In this document: one piece after another, positions 63,331-64,000 of the stretch
How positions within the stretch are numbered: the first letter of the stretch is position 1
Layout: each line of letters opens with the position of its first letter
NCBI GenBank assembly: GCA_021496925.1
Contig: CP053915.1
Coordinates: 2,817,501-2,881,500 of the forward strand
Direction: 5' to 3'
Source: Acidovorax sp. YS12
Lineage (GTDB): Bacteria > Pseudomonadota > Gammaproteobacteria > Burkholderiales > Burkholderiaceae_C
DNA length: 64,000 nt
Notes under the pieces: model-generated
The model's input: only the letters and a program-made list of their open reading frames with translations
Databases searched by the model: none
Told to the model about the DNA's origin: nothing
Program-made: the position numbers and the translations under genes

Positions 63331-64000
63331 ATGCGCAACAACCAACCCATCACCCAGCGCGAGTACACCTTCCCGCTGGACGCCACGCTGCTGTCCGTCA
63401 CCGACCCCGGCAGCCACATCAGCTACGCCAACGCGGCCTTCATCGAGGTCAGCGGCTTCGCGCCGCAGGACATCCTGGGCCAGCCGCACAACCTGGTGCG
63501 CCACCCCGACATGCCGCCCGAGGCCTTCGCCGACCTCTGGGCCACGATCAAGGAAGGCAAGTCGTGGACGGCACTGGTGAAGAACCGCCGCGCCGACGGC
63601 GACCACTACTGGGTGCGCGCCAACGTCACGCCCGTGGTGCGCAGCGGCCAGCTCGCCGGCTACATGTCGGTGCGCACGCAGCCCCAGCGCGCCGAAGTGG
63701 AGGCCGCCGAGCGCCTGTACGCCGACTTCCGCGCAGGGCGCGCACGCGGCCGGCGCTTCCGCCAGGGGCTGATCGTGCGCACCGGGCTGATGGCCTGGGC
63801 CTCGCTGCCGCAGACGCTGCCGCTGCACTGGCGCATCCACCTGGCCGGGTTCGCTCTGGCGCTGCTGGCCATGGCCGGCGCCTGGGGCCTGGGCATGCAC
63901 GACGGCCAGTTCGCGCTATTCGCCGCCTGGACGCTGGCGGCCTACGCGCTGTCCTCGCTGTGGCTGTCCCGCCAAATCGCGCAGCCGCTGCGGCGCGTGC
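63331..64000 (+). CDS. Aer-like PAS chemoreceptor (3' end outside window)
   Basis: Visible 223 codons of an energy-taxis receptor. The N-terminal PAS domain (FPLDATLLSVTDPGSHISYA, NLVRHPDMPPEAFADLWATI, WTALVKNRRADGDHYWVRAN) is the Aer type, which in E. coli binds FAD. Two hydrophobic segments follow (IHLAGFALALLAMAGAWGLG, FALFAAWTLAAYALSSLWLS). The signalling domain must lie to the right of the window. ATG at 63331, in tandem with the preceding receptor. Confidence 0.9.
   Translation, partial: MRNNQPITQREYTFPLDATLLSVTDPGSHISYANAAFIEVSGFAPQDILGQPHNLVRHPDMPPEAFADLWATIKEGKSWTALVKNRRADGDHYWVRANVTPVVRSGQLAGYMSVRTQPQRAEVEAAERLYADFRAGRARGRRFRQGLIVRTGLMAWASLPQTLPLHWRIHLAGFALALLAMAGAWGLGMHDGQFALFAAWTLAAYALSSLWLSRQIAQPLRRV

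Overview
The window is GC-rich DNA (about 70 % G+C by eye) with the gene content, codon use and intergenic repeats of a betaproteobacterium of the family Comamonadaceae (Acidovorax/Alicycliphilus/Melaminivora-like). This placement rests on protein character and on the gene neighbourhood amgK | lptD-surA-rsmA. No rRNA, tRNA or CRISPR array was seen. Both ends cut genes: benE on the left and an Aer-like chemoreceptor on the right.

Left part (1-16 kb). benE (benzoate transport), rsmE, and the envelope-biogenesis pair amgK / lptD-surA-rsmA, whose divergent start codons overlap. Next come a secreted RNase with its barstar inhibitor, malic enzyme maeB, a MASE2 diguanylate cyclase, and an mmsA/omega-aminotransferase operon for beta-alanine or branched-chain degradation.

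Iron and accessory part (16-28 kb). A single-polypeptide ECF sigma/FecR hybrid precedes a TonB receptor with a signalling domain. It is followed by a DUF6976-like gene pair, a Fic AMP-transferase with an overlapping inhibitory small antitoxin, a LysR/acyl-CoA ligase pair, transposase relics (IS630-like, IS481-like), a TehA-family exporter and a MarR/hydrolase pair.

PQQ alcohol-oxidation island (28-43.7 kb). It holds aldehyde dehydrogenase, a PqqU-type PQQ receptor, two PPOX-fold proteins, a sigma-54 activator of the AcoR type, cytochrome b561, a SoxYZ-like carrier and a zinc hydrolase. It continues with cytochrome c550 (pedF), a calcium-type PQQ alcohol dehydrogenase, a periplasmic pentapeptide-repeat protein, a second c550, a lone pqqD, and a flavocytochrome-c sulfide-dehydrogenase pair. 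Several units carry -24/-12 (sigma-54) promoters, which fits the AcoR-type activator being their regulator. The pattern is PQQ uptake plus use, with no PQQ synthesis genes in view other than pqqD.

Signalling part (44-64 kb). An MHYT hybrid kinase with an HD-GYP response regulator, three chemoreceptors, a DosP-like PAS/GGDEF/EAL protein and an S24-type repressor that has lost its catalytic residues surround the housekeeping block holA-lptE-leuS and an MscS channel. Between the HD-GYP gene and a chemoreceptor lies a 775-bp nested palindrome made of two diverged, inverted copies of a structured element.

Scattered through the intergenic spaces are at least thirteen copies of a short palindromic repeat built on CCAGCGCTTG...CAAGCGCTGG. 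In two places the repeat appears to supply the Shine-Dalgarno sequence of the next gene.
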